From positions 372,001 through 436,000 of the forward strand of contig NZ_FOAG01000002.1 in the NCBI RefSeq assembly GCF_900109455.1: a stretch of 64,000 nucleotides of DNA. The letters are read 5' to 3'. Below, piece after piece: positions 43,796 to 53,164 of this stretch. Under the pieces are notes generated by a model. The model saw only the letters and a list, made by a program, of their open reading frames with translations, was not told the DNA's origin and ran no database searches. Positions within the stretch are counted from its first letter, which is position 1. Each line of letters opens with the position of its first letter. The position numbers were made by a program, and so were the translations under genes. Source of the DNA: Roseovarius azorensis. GTDB taxonomy: Bacteria > Pseudomonadota > Alphaproteobacteria > Rhodobacterales > Rhodobacteraceae.

Positions 43796-46700
43796 TCACT
43801 GCTTGCTGACGACTCGTCGGAACACGCGCGTCACGATCACGAAGAAGAGCGGCACAAAGACTACCCCGAGCACCGTACCCGAGATCGTTCCGCTGAGCAC
43901 GCCCGAACCGATGGCGTTGCGTCCGCCGGAGCCAGCGCCGGAACTGAGCACCAGTGGTAGCACACCCAGGGAAAAGGCCATCGAGGTCATGATGATCGGA
44001 CGGAAACGCTGGCGGGCGGCTTCGGCCACGGCGTCGATGACGCGCTCGCCCGCGACGTGCCGTTCGCGGGCGAATTCCACGATCAGGATCGCGTTCTTGC
44101 CGGTGAGGCCGATCACCGTCAGCAGGCCCACCTGAAAGAACACGCCGTTCTCGAATCCGCCCAGCCATGCGCCAGTGAGCGCGCCGACAATGCCGATGGG
44201 CATGGCCAGCATGACGGCAAAGGGAATCGACCAGCTCTCGTAAAGGGCAGCGAGCGACAGAAACACGGCGGCGAGCGAAAGTGCATAAAGCAATGGCGCC
44301 TGATTGCCGGATTCGCGCTCCTCGAGCGAGAGACCGGTCCAGGCCAGTTCGTAATCGGGACCAAGCTGTGCCACCAGCCGCTCCATCTCGGCCATCGCCT
44401 CGCCGGTCGAGACGTCCGCTGCGGGTGAGCCCTGCAACTGCACCGAGGGGATGCCGTTGTAGCGATAAAGGCCCTGCGCGCCGTAATTCCAGCTACCTTC
44501 GGAAAAATTCGAGAACGGCACCAGCCCGCCGCTGGCATTGCGCACCCGCCATTTCTCGATATCCGACGGGGTTGCCCGCGCCTCGGCCTCGCCCTGGACA
44601 TAGACGCGCTTGATCCGGCCCTGATCGAGAAAATCGTTCACATAGGTGCCTGCCCAGGCGACCTGGAGCAGTTGCCCCACATCGGTGGGCGTCAGCCCCA
44701 TCGCCCCGGCCTTGCGCCAGTCGATATCGAGGTTGAACTGTGCCGCATCCTCAAGCCCGTTGGGGCGGGCGGATGCAATGAGCGGGCTTTGCGCCGCCAT
44801 GCCCAGAAGTTGATTGCGGGCCGCCATCAGATCGGCATGGCTCTGCCCGCCGCGCGCCTGAAGGTAGAAATCGAAACCAGAGACGTTGCCCAGTTCAATA
44901 ACCGAAGGCGGCACGACCGGGAATACCATCGCATCGCGGATCTGGCTGAAGGCACCAAAGGCACGGCCCGCCAACGCCTGCACGCTCTGGTCCGGTGCCT
45001 TGCGTTCATCCCAATCCTTGAGCTGGACAAAGGCCAGGCCCATGTTCTGACCATTGCCCGAAAAGCTGAAGCCGACGACGCCAAACATGGAATTCACCAC
45101 CTCGGTTTCCTGATTGAGGTAGTAATCCTCGACCTGTTTGACGACCTCCAGCGTTCGTTCGGCACTGGAGCCGGTGGGCGTCTGGATGAGGGTAAAGAGG
45201 ATGCCCTGATCCTCTTCGGGCAGGAACCCGGTTGGCGTGCGCAGGAACATCAGCGCCATGCCGACCGCCAATGCCAGGTAGATCACGAATACCCGCACGG
45301 GTCGGCGCACCGACCAGCGCACCGTGCCGCTGTAGCCGTTGGTCAGCCCGTTGAAGCCTTTGTTGAACCAGGCGAACGGTCCCCGCACCGCCTCGTGGTC
45401 CTTGGCCCTGAGCAGCGAGGCGCAGAGCGCGGGCGTCAGCGTGATCGCCACCACCACCGACAGCGCCATGGCCGAGACGATGGTGATCGCGAACTGCTGA
45501 TAGATCACGCCGGTAGAGCCGGGAAAGAATGCCATCGGCACGAACACTGCCGAGAGCACCATGGCGATACCAACCAGCGCGCCGGTGATCTGGCCCATGG
45601 ATTTATGCGTCGCTTCGCGCGGCGGCAGGCCCTCTTCCTCCATGATCCGTTCGACGTTTTCCACCACGACGATGGCGTCATCCACCAGCAAGCCGATGGC
45701 CAGCACCATCGCCAGCATCGTCAGCGTGTTGATCGAGAACCCGGCTGCCGCCAGCACGCCGAACGTGCCCAGAAGCACGATCGGCACGGCAAGCGTGGGA
45801 ATGAGCGTGGCGCGCAGGTTTTGTAGAAACAGGAACATCACGAGAAACACGAGGCCAATTGCCTCGAACAGCGTCTTGACCACTTCCTTGATCGAGATTT
45901 CGACAAAAGGCGTGGTGTCATAGGGGATCACGTAATCTACGCCGTCAGGGAAGAAGCGGGCGAATTCCGCCATGCGGTCCTTGACCGCGCGGGCGGTGTC
46001 GAGCGCGTTGGCGCCGGGGGCCAGCGTGATCGCCATGCCCGCCGCCGGATCGGTGTTGAACCGCGCCGTGGTGGCATAGTTCTCCGCCCCGATCTCGACC
46101 CGCGCCACGTCATCGAGCAGCACCAGACCCCCATCGGTTTCGGCGCGCAGCACGATCTGGCGGAAATCCTCGGGGGTGCGGAGCAGCGATTGCGCGGTGA
46201 TCGTGGCGTTGAGCTGCTGGCCGTCGACGGCGGGGCGGGCGCCAAAGGCACCGGCAGAGATCTGCGCGTTCTGCGCCGAAACGGCGGCCACCACATCCGA
46301 AGGCGCAAGGCCGAACGCCGCCAGCTTGGACGGGTCAAGCCAGATGCGCATGGCATATTGCGCGCCGAAGACGCTGACCGAACCGACACCTTCGATCCGG
46401 CTCAGCTCATCCACAAGATTGGTGACCATGTAATCTGACAGATCCACTTGGTCGAGGCTGCCATCGGTCGAGATCATGCCGACGACCATCAGGAACCCGG
46501 CAGAGGATTTTTCCACCGTGATGCCCTGTCGCTGCACGATCTCGGGTAGGAGGGGCGTGGCCTGACCCAGCTTGTTCTGCACCTGCACCTGCGCGATATC
46601 GGCATCAGTGCCGGTCTCGAAGGTCAGCGTGACCTCGGCGCTGCCCGCCGAGGTCGAGCGTGACGAGAAATAGCGCAGGCCGTCGAGCCCGGTCATCTGC

Positions 46701-46900
46701 TGTTCGATCACCTGTGTCACCGTATTGGCGACCGTATCGGCAGAGGCCCCCGGATAGCTGGCCGAAACCGTGACCGAGGGCGGCGCGATCTGCGGGTATT
46801 GCGCGACGGGAAGGATCTGGATTGCCAGTGCGCCGATTCCCATGATGAGAATCGAGATGACCCAGGCAAAAACCGGGCGGTCGATGAAGAAACGTGCCAT
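43796..46900 (-). CDS. RND efflux permease (AcrB/HAE1 type)
   Basis: 1034-aa inner-membrane proton-driven pump for hydrophobic drugs. Twelve membrane segments are evident; the TM4 charged pair is in [43 protein letters not shown] at the start and [20 protein letters not shown] near the end are typical. It follows the membrane-fusion protein gene by 20 bp. No OprM-like outer-membrane gene is in the window, so TolC-like protein is presumably shared from elsewhere. Convergent with the second Hint gene (4 bp). Confidence 0.94.
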   Translation of the reverse strand: MARFFIDRPVFAWVISILIMGIGALAIQILPVAQYPQIAPPSVTVSASYPGASADTVANTVTQVIEQQMTGLDGLRYFSSRSTSAGSAEVTLTFETGTDADIAQVQVQNKLGQATPLLPEIVQRQGITVEKSSAGFLMVVGMISTDGSLDQVDLSDYMVTNLVDELSRIEGVGSVSVFGAQYAMRIWLDPSKLAAFGLAPSDVVAAVSAQNAQISAGAFGARPAVDGQQLNATITAQSLLRTPEDFRQIVLRAETDGGLVLLDDVARVEIGAENYATTARFNTDPAAGMAITLAPGANALDTARAVKDRMAEFARFFPDGVDYVIPYDTTPFVEISIKEVVKTLFEAIGLVFLVMFLFLQNLRATLIPTLAVPIVLLGTFGVLAAAGFSINTLTMLAMVLAIGLLVDDAIVVVENVERIMEEEGLPPREATHKSMGQITGALVGIAMVLSAVFVPMAFFPGSTGVIYQQFAITIVSAMALSVVVAITLTPALCASLLRAKDHEAVRGPFAWFNKGFNGLTNGYSGTVRWSVRRPVRVFVIYLALAVGMALMFLRTPTGFLPEEDQGILFTLIQTPTGSSAERTLEVVKQVEDYYLNQETEVVNSMFGVVGFSFSGNGQNMGLAFVQLKDWDERKAPDQSVQALAGRAFGAFSQIRDAMVFPVVPPSVIELGNVSGFDFYLQARGGQSHADLMAARNQLLGMAAQSPLIASARPNGLEDAAQFNLDIDWRKAGAMGLTPTDVGQLLQVAWAGTYVNDFLDQGRIKRVYVQGEAEARATPSDIEKWRVRNASGGLVPFSNFSEGSWNYGAQGLYRYNGIPSVQLQGSPAADVSTGEAMAEMERLVAQLGPDYELAWTGLSLEERESGNQAPLLYALSLAAVFLSLAALYESWSIPFAVMLAMPIGIVGALTGAWLGGFENGVFFQVGLLTVIGLTGKNAILIVEFARERHVAGERVIDAVAEAARQRFRPIIMTSMAFSLGVLPLVLSSGAGSGGRNAIGSGVLSGTISGTVLGVVFVPLFFVIVTRVFRRVVSKQ

Positions 46901-46920
46901 GCGGTATATCCTCTGCCCGG

Positions 46921-48048
46921 TTATTGTTGTGCGCCGGGGCTGCGTTCTTCGGGTTTGACCGTGGCGCCCGGGGCGGTTTTCTGAAACCCGGCCACGACGA
47001 TCCTGTCACCGGGTTCAAGTCCGTCATCCACAACCCAGGCATTTTCCCGATCCTGAAGGATACTGAGCGTGCGTTCCTCGATCACATCCTCGCCGTTGAC
47101 CACCCAGGCCAGGGGCCGCCCGCGACGGTCGCGGATCACCCCCTCTTGCGGTACGAGATAGACTGCCTCGGCCACCTCGACGGGCAGTTCCACCTGCACA
47201 TACATGCCTGGCAGGAGCAGCAGATCAGGGTTGTCGAATTCCATGCGAAGGGTCACCACGCCGGTCTGCGGATCGACATTGGGTTCTGCAGCTTTGAGGT
47301 GTCCGGTCTCGCTGTAATCCGTGCCGTCCGCGAGTTTGAGCCGCACCGTAGCATCCGCGCCCTCCAGTTCGCGCTCTGTCTCGCCCCGCCGCCAGCGCAG
47401 AAGGTCGGCGGCAGATTGGGTGACATCGACATAGACCGGGTCGATGTTGCGGATCACCGCCAATGGTTGTGCCTGACTGGCGGTCACGAGCGCGCCCTGC
47501 GAGGTCTGCGAGAGACCAATGCGGCCCGAGAGCCGCGCCCGAATCGTGGTGCGCGACAACTCGATCTCGGCTGAGTTGAGCTGTGCTTCGGCCAGTTCGA
47601 GCCCTGCCGCCGCTGAATCACGGGCCGATGTCGCCTCGTCCAATGCCTGTTCGCTGGCCACATTGCGCGACTGCAACTCTTCCAGCCGTCGTGCCTCGCG
47701 CTCGGCAGCGCTGAGTTGTGCCTGGGCCTGCGCGACGCTGGCGCGAGCCTGCCGGACGGTGGCCTCATAGGTGGCCACGTCGATCTGAAAGAGCGGGTCA
47801 CCCTCGGCCACGTCCGCGCCTTCGTCAAACAGGCGCTCGGTGATGATGCCGTTGACCTGCGGGCGTACCTCGGCCTCGGCCGAGGCGGCCACGCGACCCG
47901 GGAGGAGCGAGGTCAGGGTCACGTCTTCGGGCTCCAGTGTCACGACGGTCACGGGAACGGGCTCTTGCCCCTGTTGCGCCCCGGCGATGCCCGGCAAGAA
48001 ACAGACACAGGCCGCAAGCGAGAAGATGAACCCTGGAAAATAAGTCAT
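46921..48048 (-). CDS. RND efflux periplasmic adaptor (AcrA type)
   Basis: 375 aa from ATG 48048, supported by AAAGGG upstream; the frame is open farther but is not family sequence. Signal [20 protein letters not shown], with cleavage likely after GIAGA. Barrel-sandwich parts ([19 protein letters not shown] ... [24 protein letters not shown]) enclose a coiled coil (~90-160). A possible lipobox LAAC around residue 11-14 is less likely than Sec cleavage. First gene of the pump operon, divergent from tetR. Confidence 0.9.
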   Translation of the reverse strand: MTYFPGFIFSLAACVCFLPGIAGAQQGQEPVPVTVVTLEPEDVTLTSLLPGRVAASAEAEVRPQVNGIITERLFDEGADVAEGDPLFQIDVATYEATVRQARASVAQAQAQLSAAEREARRLEELQSRNVASEQALDEATSARDSAAAGLELAEAQLNSAEIELSRTTIRARLSGRIGLSQTSQGALVTASQAQPLAVIRNIDPVYVDVTQSAADLLRWRRGETERELEGADATVRLKLADGTDYSETGHLKAAEPNVDPQTGVVTLRMEFDNPDLLLLPGMYVQVELPVEVAEAVYLVPQEGVIRDRRGRPLAWVVNGEDVIEERTLSILQDRENAWVVDDGLEPGDRIVVAGFQKTAPGATVKPEERSPGAQQ

Positions 48049-48096
48049 CAAAAGCCCTTTCACGATAAAGGATTGGCACGGATGCGTCCGCTGAAT

Positions 48097-48118
48097 TATA
48101 AAACGAACGGGTTTTGTA
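48097..48118. promoter_or_regulatory. Candidate TetR operator
   Basis: TATAAAAC (48097-48104) and GTTTTGTA (48111-48118) form an inverted repeat with a six-base spacer and one mismatch. It lies between the divergent adaptor and tetR starts, which is where TetR-type repressors of efflux pumps bind. Confidence 0.55.
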
Positions 48119-48191
48119 AATATGACACGCTCGAAAATGGCAAGCGTTCTTGTAGCAGCGCACAGCAACCGTGCGAAATCAAGATTGGTCC

Positions 48192-48851
48192 ATGCGGGAT
48201 AACATGCAAAATTCCGATGCCTGCGACAATATCAGGCGCGGACGGCCTGTTACGCGCTCACCCGAGGCGCGGCGCGCGGCGATCTTTGCGGCACTCGAAT
48301 CGGTTCATGCCGAGGAGGGAATGGACAGGGCGACGATGCAGGCGATCGCGCGGCGCGCCGGCATGTCCAAGCGAACGCTCTATGACATCTTTCCCAGCCG
48401 CACGGCGCTGCTGCGCGGCTATCTGGACACGGTCGCCGATCAGTTCATCCGTCCACTGTCCGCCGCTGACGCCGCCCTGCCGATCGCCGAGCGGCTCGAC
48501 GGTCTGTTTTCGCGCAGACCACGGCATCAGGGCTATGGTTTGCCACTGGAAATCCTGCGTGCGTTCATTGCGCAGGTGCCCTCTGCGCCGGAGATCGGGC
48601 ATGATCTGGTGGACAAGCTCATGCGGCGCGACCTGCGCATCGTTGTCGGGGAACTGGAGCGCGGCGTCGCGCGCGAAGAGGTCGTCATGGCGGACACCGA
48701 GGCTGCCGCCGCCCTGCTGCTCGACATGTTGCGGCCATGGCCCATGGAATCACTGCTCGATCCGGAACGGCTGGCGACACCGGAAGGATTCGCCCGCCGT
48801 CGCCGTCTTGCCATCGAGGTGTTTCTCAACGGGGTGGCCGTGTGCCGATAA
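48192..48851 (+). CDS. TetR-family repressor of the RND operon (predicted)
   Basis: About 219 aa. The N-terminal DNA-binding domain reads ATMQAIARRAGMSKRTLYDIFPSRTALLRGYL, and the all-helical C-terminal effector part follows. Starts at GTG 48171, ATG 48192 and ATG 48204 are possible; the second is used here without strong proof. Divergent to the adaptor gene across a likely operator, so repression of the pump until a substrate binds is the natural reading. Confidence 0.85.
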   Translation: MRDNMQNSDACDNIRRGRPVTRSPEARRAAIFAALESVHAEEGMDRATMQAIARRAGMSKRTLYDIFPSRTALLRGYLDTVADQFIRPLSAADAALPIAERLDGLFSRRPRHQGYGLPLEILRAFIAQVPSAPEIGHDLVDKLMRRDLRIVVGELERGVAREEVVMADTEAAAALLLDMLRPWPMESLLDPERLATPEGFARRRRLAIEVFLNGVAVCR

Positions 48852-48890
48852 ACCCGACGCACCCCATCGTGGCGCCGGAAGCGTTCCGGC

Positions 48891-49742
48891 TCATCTTTGC
48901 CGGGCAAGGTGTCTGTTAAGCCAGTCGCTGAACTGTCTTGCGGCGGGGACCTGTTCGCGGATCGCGATGTAGTATCCTTCACGGGCGGCGATGCTGCCGG
49001 GATGCGCCGGGATAAGCAAGCTCCGCTCTACCGCATCACGCCCCAGAAGCGCGCTGACAAGCGCCACACCGGCACCGTTTGCTGCGAGGTTCAGGGCCAT
49101 GCCGTAGGAGTCGACGAACAGCACGGGCTGCAACCCGGTCAGCCCATGCGCCGCGCCAAAGGCATCCCAGCCGACCGAAGTGCCGACGGCTTCGATCAGG
49201 GGAAGGGTCTGCAGGGACCCGGACAGCGCGGGCGATTTCAGCGCAATCAGATCGCTGGGTCGGAGGGGGAGGGCATGCAGGCCGACCTGCCTTTCCGAAC
49301 CGAAGCGTATCTCGACATCGGCGACGGCCGAGATGAAATCGTCCGGCCAGATGGCGCTGACAAGCCGCAGGCGCAGATCGGGATGGAGGGCCTGAAACTC
49401 TGGCAGCCTGGGCGCGATGACCCATTGAGCGACACTGACCGAGGTCGCGATCGTCAGCATCGCCTCGTCGGGCGCCGCGTCAAAGGCCAGCGTGGACGCC
49501 TGCAACAGTTCCAGTGCAGCGCCCACCTGCGGCAGGAGTTTGCGCCCGGCGTCGGTGAGCGCGAGCCCGCTCGGGCTGCGCAGGAAGAGCGCGGCGCCAA
49601 GCCGGGTTTCCAGCGACTTGATCTGTTGGCTCACGGCCGATTGCGTCAGTCCGATCTCGTCAGCGGCCCGGGTAAAGCTGAGGTGCCGGGCCGCGACCTC
49701 GAAGGCCCGGAACCATTTTACGGGGGGTAGTGAACGGGCCAT
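48891..49742 (-). CDS. LysR-family regulator (GcvA-like)
   Basis: 283 aa. HTH in LSFTRAADEIGLTQSAVSQQIKSLETRLGAALF, then a long effector-binding domain starting near residue 90. It is divergent from the AA_synth-led catabolic operon with a 104-bp gap that holds a T-N11-A-type site, so it is expected to control that operon. Starts at 49742 with MARSLPPVKWFRAFEVAARHL, which is typical of the GcvA group. Confidence 0.88.
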   Translation of the reverse strand: MARSLPPVKWFRAFEVAARHLSFTRAADEIGLTQSAVSQQIKSLETRLGAALFLRSPSGLALTDAGRKLLPQVGAALELLQASTLAFDAAPDEAMLTIATSVSVAQWVIAPRLPEFQALHPDLRLRLVSAIWPDDFISAVADVEIRFGSERQVGLHALPLRPSDLIALKSPALSGSLQTLPLIEAVGTSVGWDAFGAAHGLTGLQPVLFVDSYGMALNLAANGAGVALVSALLGRDAVERSLLIPAHPGSIAAREGYYIAIREQVPAARQFSDWLNRHLARQR

Positions 49743-49753
49743 GGCGCACCAGT

Positions 49754-49770
49754 CATTACATTTCCTAATG
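49754..49770. promoter_or_regulatory. LysR-type operator candidate
   Basis: CATTA (49754-49758) and TAATG (49766-49770) form a perfect inverted repeat around seven bases, fitting ATTA-N7-TAAT, the T-N11-A pattern of LysR boxes. It lies 12 bp upstream of the LysR start and about 80 bp before the AA_synth gene. Confidence 0.6.
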
Positions 49771-49846
49771 CACTAGCCCCTTTTTCTTTAATTTGTCAAA
49801 GCGGCAGCGCTTGTTTAGCCCCTGAAGGGCGAACAGGAGGACAAGA

Positions 49847-50446
49847 ATGCAGCCCGAAATCCGCAAGATTGCAGTTTATGATGAAGAGATCCGTATCGAG
49901 GGGTTTCGACCCACTGCTGCGCCGTGGCGCATGTTCGCGGCTGCGGCTGTCGTCAGAAATCCCTGGGCGGGGCGTTACATCGAGGATCTCAAGCCCGAGA
50001 TACACGCCTATGGCCCGGTGCTGGGTAAGTTGCTGACCGAACGGATGATCGCACTGGCCGGAAGTGGCGAGGCGATCGAGGCCTATGGCAAGGCGGCGGT
50101 CGTCGGGCTGAACGGCGAGATCGAACATGCCTCGGGTCTGATCCACACGCTGCGCTTTGGCAATCACTACCGCGAGGCGGTCGGGGCAAAATCCTATCTG
50201 GCATTCACCAACACTCGCGGTGGGGCGAATGCACCGATCATGATTCCGCTGATGGACAAGAACGATGCCGGGCGGCGATCGCATTACCTGACCATTCAGT
50301 TCGCGATCCCCGATGCACCGCGCGATGACGAGATCGTGGTGGCGCTGGGCGGCGCGGCGGGCGGGCGACCGCATCAACGGATCGGCGACCGATATCAGGA
50401 TCTGAAGGATCTGGGGCATGACCTGGACAACCCGGCCGCGGTTTGA
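49847..50446 (+). CDS. Amino acid synthesis (AA_synth, DUF1185) family protein
   Basis: 199 aa. Matches PF06684 by IRKIAVYDEEIRIEGFRP, VVRNPWAGRYIEDL and NTRGGANAPIMIPLMDK, a small cytoplasmic family with no proven reaction. AGGAGG sits 7 bases before ATG 49847. First of five genes on the plus strand; its tail overlaps the hydrolase start by 29 bp. In catabolic clusters, members travel with flavin monooxygenases, as here. Confidence 0.82.
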   Translation: MQPEIRKIAVYDEEIRIEGFRPTAAPWRMFAAAAVVRNPWAGRYIEDLKPEIHAYGPVLGKLLTERMIALAGSGEAIEAYGKAAVVGLNGEIEHASGLIHTLRFGNHYREAVGAKSYLAFTNTRGGANAPIMIPLMDKNDAGRRSHYLTIQFAIPDAPRDDEIVVALGGAAGGRPHQRIGDRYQDLKDLGHDLDNPAAV

Positions 50447-51206
50447 TCTTGGTGACGGTCTTTCGGGGATCGTCGCCGGATCCGGCGCACTCGTGCTCTT
50501 GATCCACGGGGTCGGGTTGCGGGCAGAGGCATGGGCGCCGCAGATCGACGCGCTGTCCCGCTATTTCCGTGTGATTGCCGCCGATTTGCCCGGCCATGGC
50601 AAAAGCAGGCTGGGCGCAGAGGCGGCGCTGGAGGACTATACCGCAAGGCTGGCGCGGGCGCTGAACCACCCCGCCGTGGTGATCGGTCACTCGATGGGAG
50701 CGATGATCGCGCTGGATCTGGCGCGGACGGTTCCGGGCAGGGTGCGGGGCGTGGCCGCGCTGAACGCGATCTTCCGCCGTGGCCCAGAGGCGAAAACCGC
50801 CGTGCAGGCCCGTGCCGAATATCTGTCCGGCGCGGTGCGGCCCGATCCCGAGCCGACCCTGCGGCGCTGGTTCGGCGCGGCCGATACCGAGGCGCGGCGG
50901 ATCTGCCGAACCTGGCTGGAAGGTGTCGATGCGGCAGGCTATCGCGCGGCCTATGGCGTGTTCGCCCGCGAGGATGGCCCTTCCGACGCGACGCTGCGGG
51001 GGCTGCGGTGTCCGGCGCTGTTCATGACGGGCGGGCAGGAGCCAAATTCGACCCCCGCCATGTCCGAGGCGATGGCCGCACTGGCCCCGCGGGGGCGGGT
51101 CGAGGTCGTTTCGGATGCCGCACATATGATGCCGATGACCCATTCCGCCGGGGTGTCCGAGAGGCTCTTGCGGTTCGTGAAGGAGTGCCAGAATGACGAC
51201 GATTGA
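50418..51206 (+). CDS. Alpha/beta hydrolase
   Basis: 262 aa. LLIHGVGL oxyanion segment, DLPGHGKS, nucleophile in VIGHSMGAMIAL, and catalytic His in VSDAAHMMPM. Probably an esterase, amidase or C-C bond hydrolase; the precise substrate is not readable. It overlaps both neighbours (29 bp and 14 bp), so it is fixed in the operon. In the proposed path it could cut an ester or amide made by the monooxygenase. Confidence 0.86.
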   Translation: MTWTTRPRFDLGDGLSGIVAGSGALVLLIHGVGLRAEAWAPQIDALSRYFRVIAADLPGHGKSRLGAEAALEDYTARLARALNHPAVVIGHSMGAMIALDLARTVPGRVRGVAALNAIFRRGPEAKTAVQARAEYLSGAVRPDPEPTLRRWFGAADTEARRICRTWLEGVDAAGYRAAYGVFAREDGPSDATLRGLRCPALFMTGGQEPNSTPAMSEAMAALAPRGRVEVVSDAAHMMPMTHSAGVSERLLRFVKECQNDDD

Positions 51207-52119
51207 TCCGATTGATCTGCGCAAGGCATTCGGGCGTTTCATGACCGGCGTCACGGTGGTGACCGCACGGGCCGAAGATGGCGCGCCGGTTGGTTTTACC
51301 GCCAATTCCTTCAGTTCGGTTTCACTTGATCCGCCGATGCTGCTGGTTTGTCCGGGCCGGTTTCTGTCGAGCCACGGTGTCTTTGAAACCTGTCGGCATT
51401 TCGCGGTCAGTGTCCTGGCCGAAGGGCAGGAAGATGTGTCCAACACCTTTGCCGGTTTCAAGGGCGACCGGTTTGCACGGGTGGCGTACCGGGACGATTG
51501 TCACGGGGTTCCGGTGATACGCGGCGCGGTGGCGCAGTTTTCCTGCCGCACGGCACAGGTCATTCTGGCGGGAGATCATTCCATTCTGATCGGCGAGGTC
51601 GCGCGGATGTCGGACAATGGCGGCCGTGGTCTTGGCTATGCCGAGGGGCGATATTTCAGCCGCGGGCTGGAACAGGTGGCGGTGACCGGGCCGGGGACAG
51701 TACGGATCGCGGGCGCAATCGTTGAATGCGACGGCGATGTGATTCTGGAACAGACGCCTGACGGGCTGCGACCGCCACAGGTTGAGGTTCCGGGCCGCGT
51801 CGGGCTGCGTGAGGCGCTGGTCGCCAAGCTTGCCGGGCGGGGGCTGACGGTATGCCCCGACCGGGTCTATTCGATCTTCGATGATGGCCGGACTGGGGCG
51901 GATTATGCTTATTTCCTAGCCGGCGGCGCGCTGGATCACGGGGCGGGAGCATTTCGCCGGTTCCGCGCGGATCAGCTTGTCGTACAAACCTACACGAGCG
52001 CCGCCATCGCCACGATGATGGCCCGCTATGCAAGGGAAACCCGGCATCGCCGCTTTGGTCTCTATCTCGGGGACGAGCGCAGCGGCGAGGTTCACGACTT
52101 TCAACATCAGGGGAGTTGA
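51193..52119 (+). CDS. Flavin reductase, with unusual C-terminal extension
   Basis: 308 aa. Residues 1-~165 are a FMN-binding split-barrel flavin reductase (RKAFGRFMTGVTVVTA, FTANSFSSVSLDPPMLLVC, HFAVSVLAEGQE); it would supply reduced flavin to the LLM monooxygenase next door. Residues ~165-308 are an extra domain I cannot place (NGGRGLGYAEGRYFS leads in); such long reductases are known but rarer. It overlaps the hydrolase by 14 bp and ends 2 bp before the LLM gene. Confidence 0.86.
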   Translation: MTTIDPIDLRKAFGRFMTGVTVVTARAEDGAPVGFTANSFSSVSLDPPMLLVCPGRFLSSHGVFETCRHFAVSVLAEGQEDVSNTFAGFKGDRFARVAYRDDCHGVPVIRGAVAQFSCRTAQVILAGDHSILIGEVARMSDNGGRGLGYAEGRYFSRGLEQVAVTGPGTVRIAGAIVECDGDVILEQTPDGLRPPQVEVPGRVGLREALVAKLAGRGLTVCPDRVYSIFDDGRTGADYAYFLAGGALDHGAGAFRRFRADQLVVQTYTSAAIATMMARYARETRHRRFGLYLGDERSGEVHDFQHQGS

Positions 52120-52121
52120 AG

Positions 52122-53156
52122 ATGGATTTTTCACTGTTCGCCCATATGGAACGCCTGACACCGGATCAGCCCCATGAAACGTTGCATTCGGATTTCATCG
52201 ACCTGTGCAGGATGGCGGACGAGGGCGGGATGCGCGCCATATGGACCGGCGAGCATCACGGGATGGAATTCACCATCGCTCCGAATCCGTTCATCTCGAT
52301 CGTCGATCTGGCGCATCACACCCGGAATGTCCGGCTTGGGACAGGCACGGTGATCGCGCCGTTCTGGCATCCCATCCGTCTGGCCGGAGAGGCGGCGATG
52401 ACCGATCTGATCACCGGCGGGCGGCTTGAACTGGGCATCGCGCGCGGGGCATATTCCTATGAATACGAGCGGATGATGCCCGGGATGGATGCCTGGGAGG
52501 CGGGGCAGAGAATGCGCGAATCCGCGCCCTTGCTGCCGCGACTCTGGGGTGGGGACTGTGCGCATGAGGGCACGTTCTACAGCTTTCCGGCCTCGACAGC
52601 GGTGCCCAAGGCGGTACAGGCCGGTGGTCCGCCAATCTGGATCGCGGCGCGTGATCCCAACAGCCATGAATTCGGGGTTGCCAACGGGTTCAACATCCAG
52701 GTGACGCCGCTCTGGCAGGGGATCGACGAGATCAAATCGCTGAAACAGCGTTTCGACGCGGCGGTCGACCTGCATCCGGGCCGAAAACCCAAGATCATGC
52801 TGCTGCATCATGCCTATGTCGGCGCGGATGCCAATGACGTGGCACAGGCGGCAAAGGAGATTTCTCGCTACTATTGCTATTTCGGGGCATGGTTCCAGAA
52901 CAAGCGCCCGGTGTGCAACGGCCAGATCGCCCCTCTGAGCAAGGAAGAGATTGCCGCCAACAGCATGATGGCCCCGGAAAACCTGATGCGCGATCTGACC
53001 ATCGGAACCAGCCGGGAGGTCATCGACCGCATCAGGCGTTACGAGGATATGGGGTATGACGAATTCGCCTTCTGGATCGACACGGGTATGACGACGGAAC
53101 GCAAGCGCGCCTCGCTGGCGCGGTTCATCGACGACGTGATGCCTGCTTTTGCATGA
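52122..53156 (+). CDS. LLM-class flavin-dependent monooxygenase (luciferase-like)
   Basis: 344 aa. Oxygenates a small molecule using reduced flavin from the reductase. LLM fold signs are WTGEHHGMEFTIAPNP, VRLGTGTVIAPFWHPIRLAGEAAM, GRLELGIARGAYSYEY and PPIWIAARDP. GGGGAG at six bases fixes ATG 52122; TTG 52116 is worse. In Arthrobacter, the pyridine ring-opening enzyme PyrA is a two-component flavin enzyme of the same general kind with PyrE as reductase, giving a precedent for the cluster. Confidence 0.88.
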   Translation: MDFSLFAHMERLTPDQPHETLHSDFIDLCRMADEGGMRAIWTGEHHGMEFTIAPNPFISIVDLAHHTRNVRLGTGTVIAPFWHPIRLAGEAAMTDLITGGRLELGIARGAYSYEYERMMPGMDAWEAGQRMRESAPLLPRLWGGDCAHEGTFYSFPASTAVPKAVQAGGPPIWIAARDPNSHEFGVANGFNIQVTPLWQGIDEIKSLKQRFDAAVDLHPGRKPKIMLLHHAYVGADANDVAQAAKEISRYYCYFGAWFQNKRPVCNGQIAPLSKEEIAANSMMAPENLMRDLTIGTSREVIDRIRRYEDMGYDEFAFWIDTGMTTERKRASLARFIDDVMPAFA

Positions 53157-53164
53157 GGATGCCA

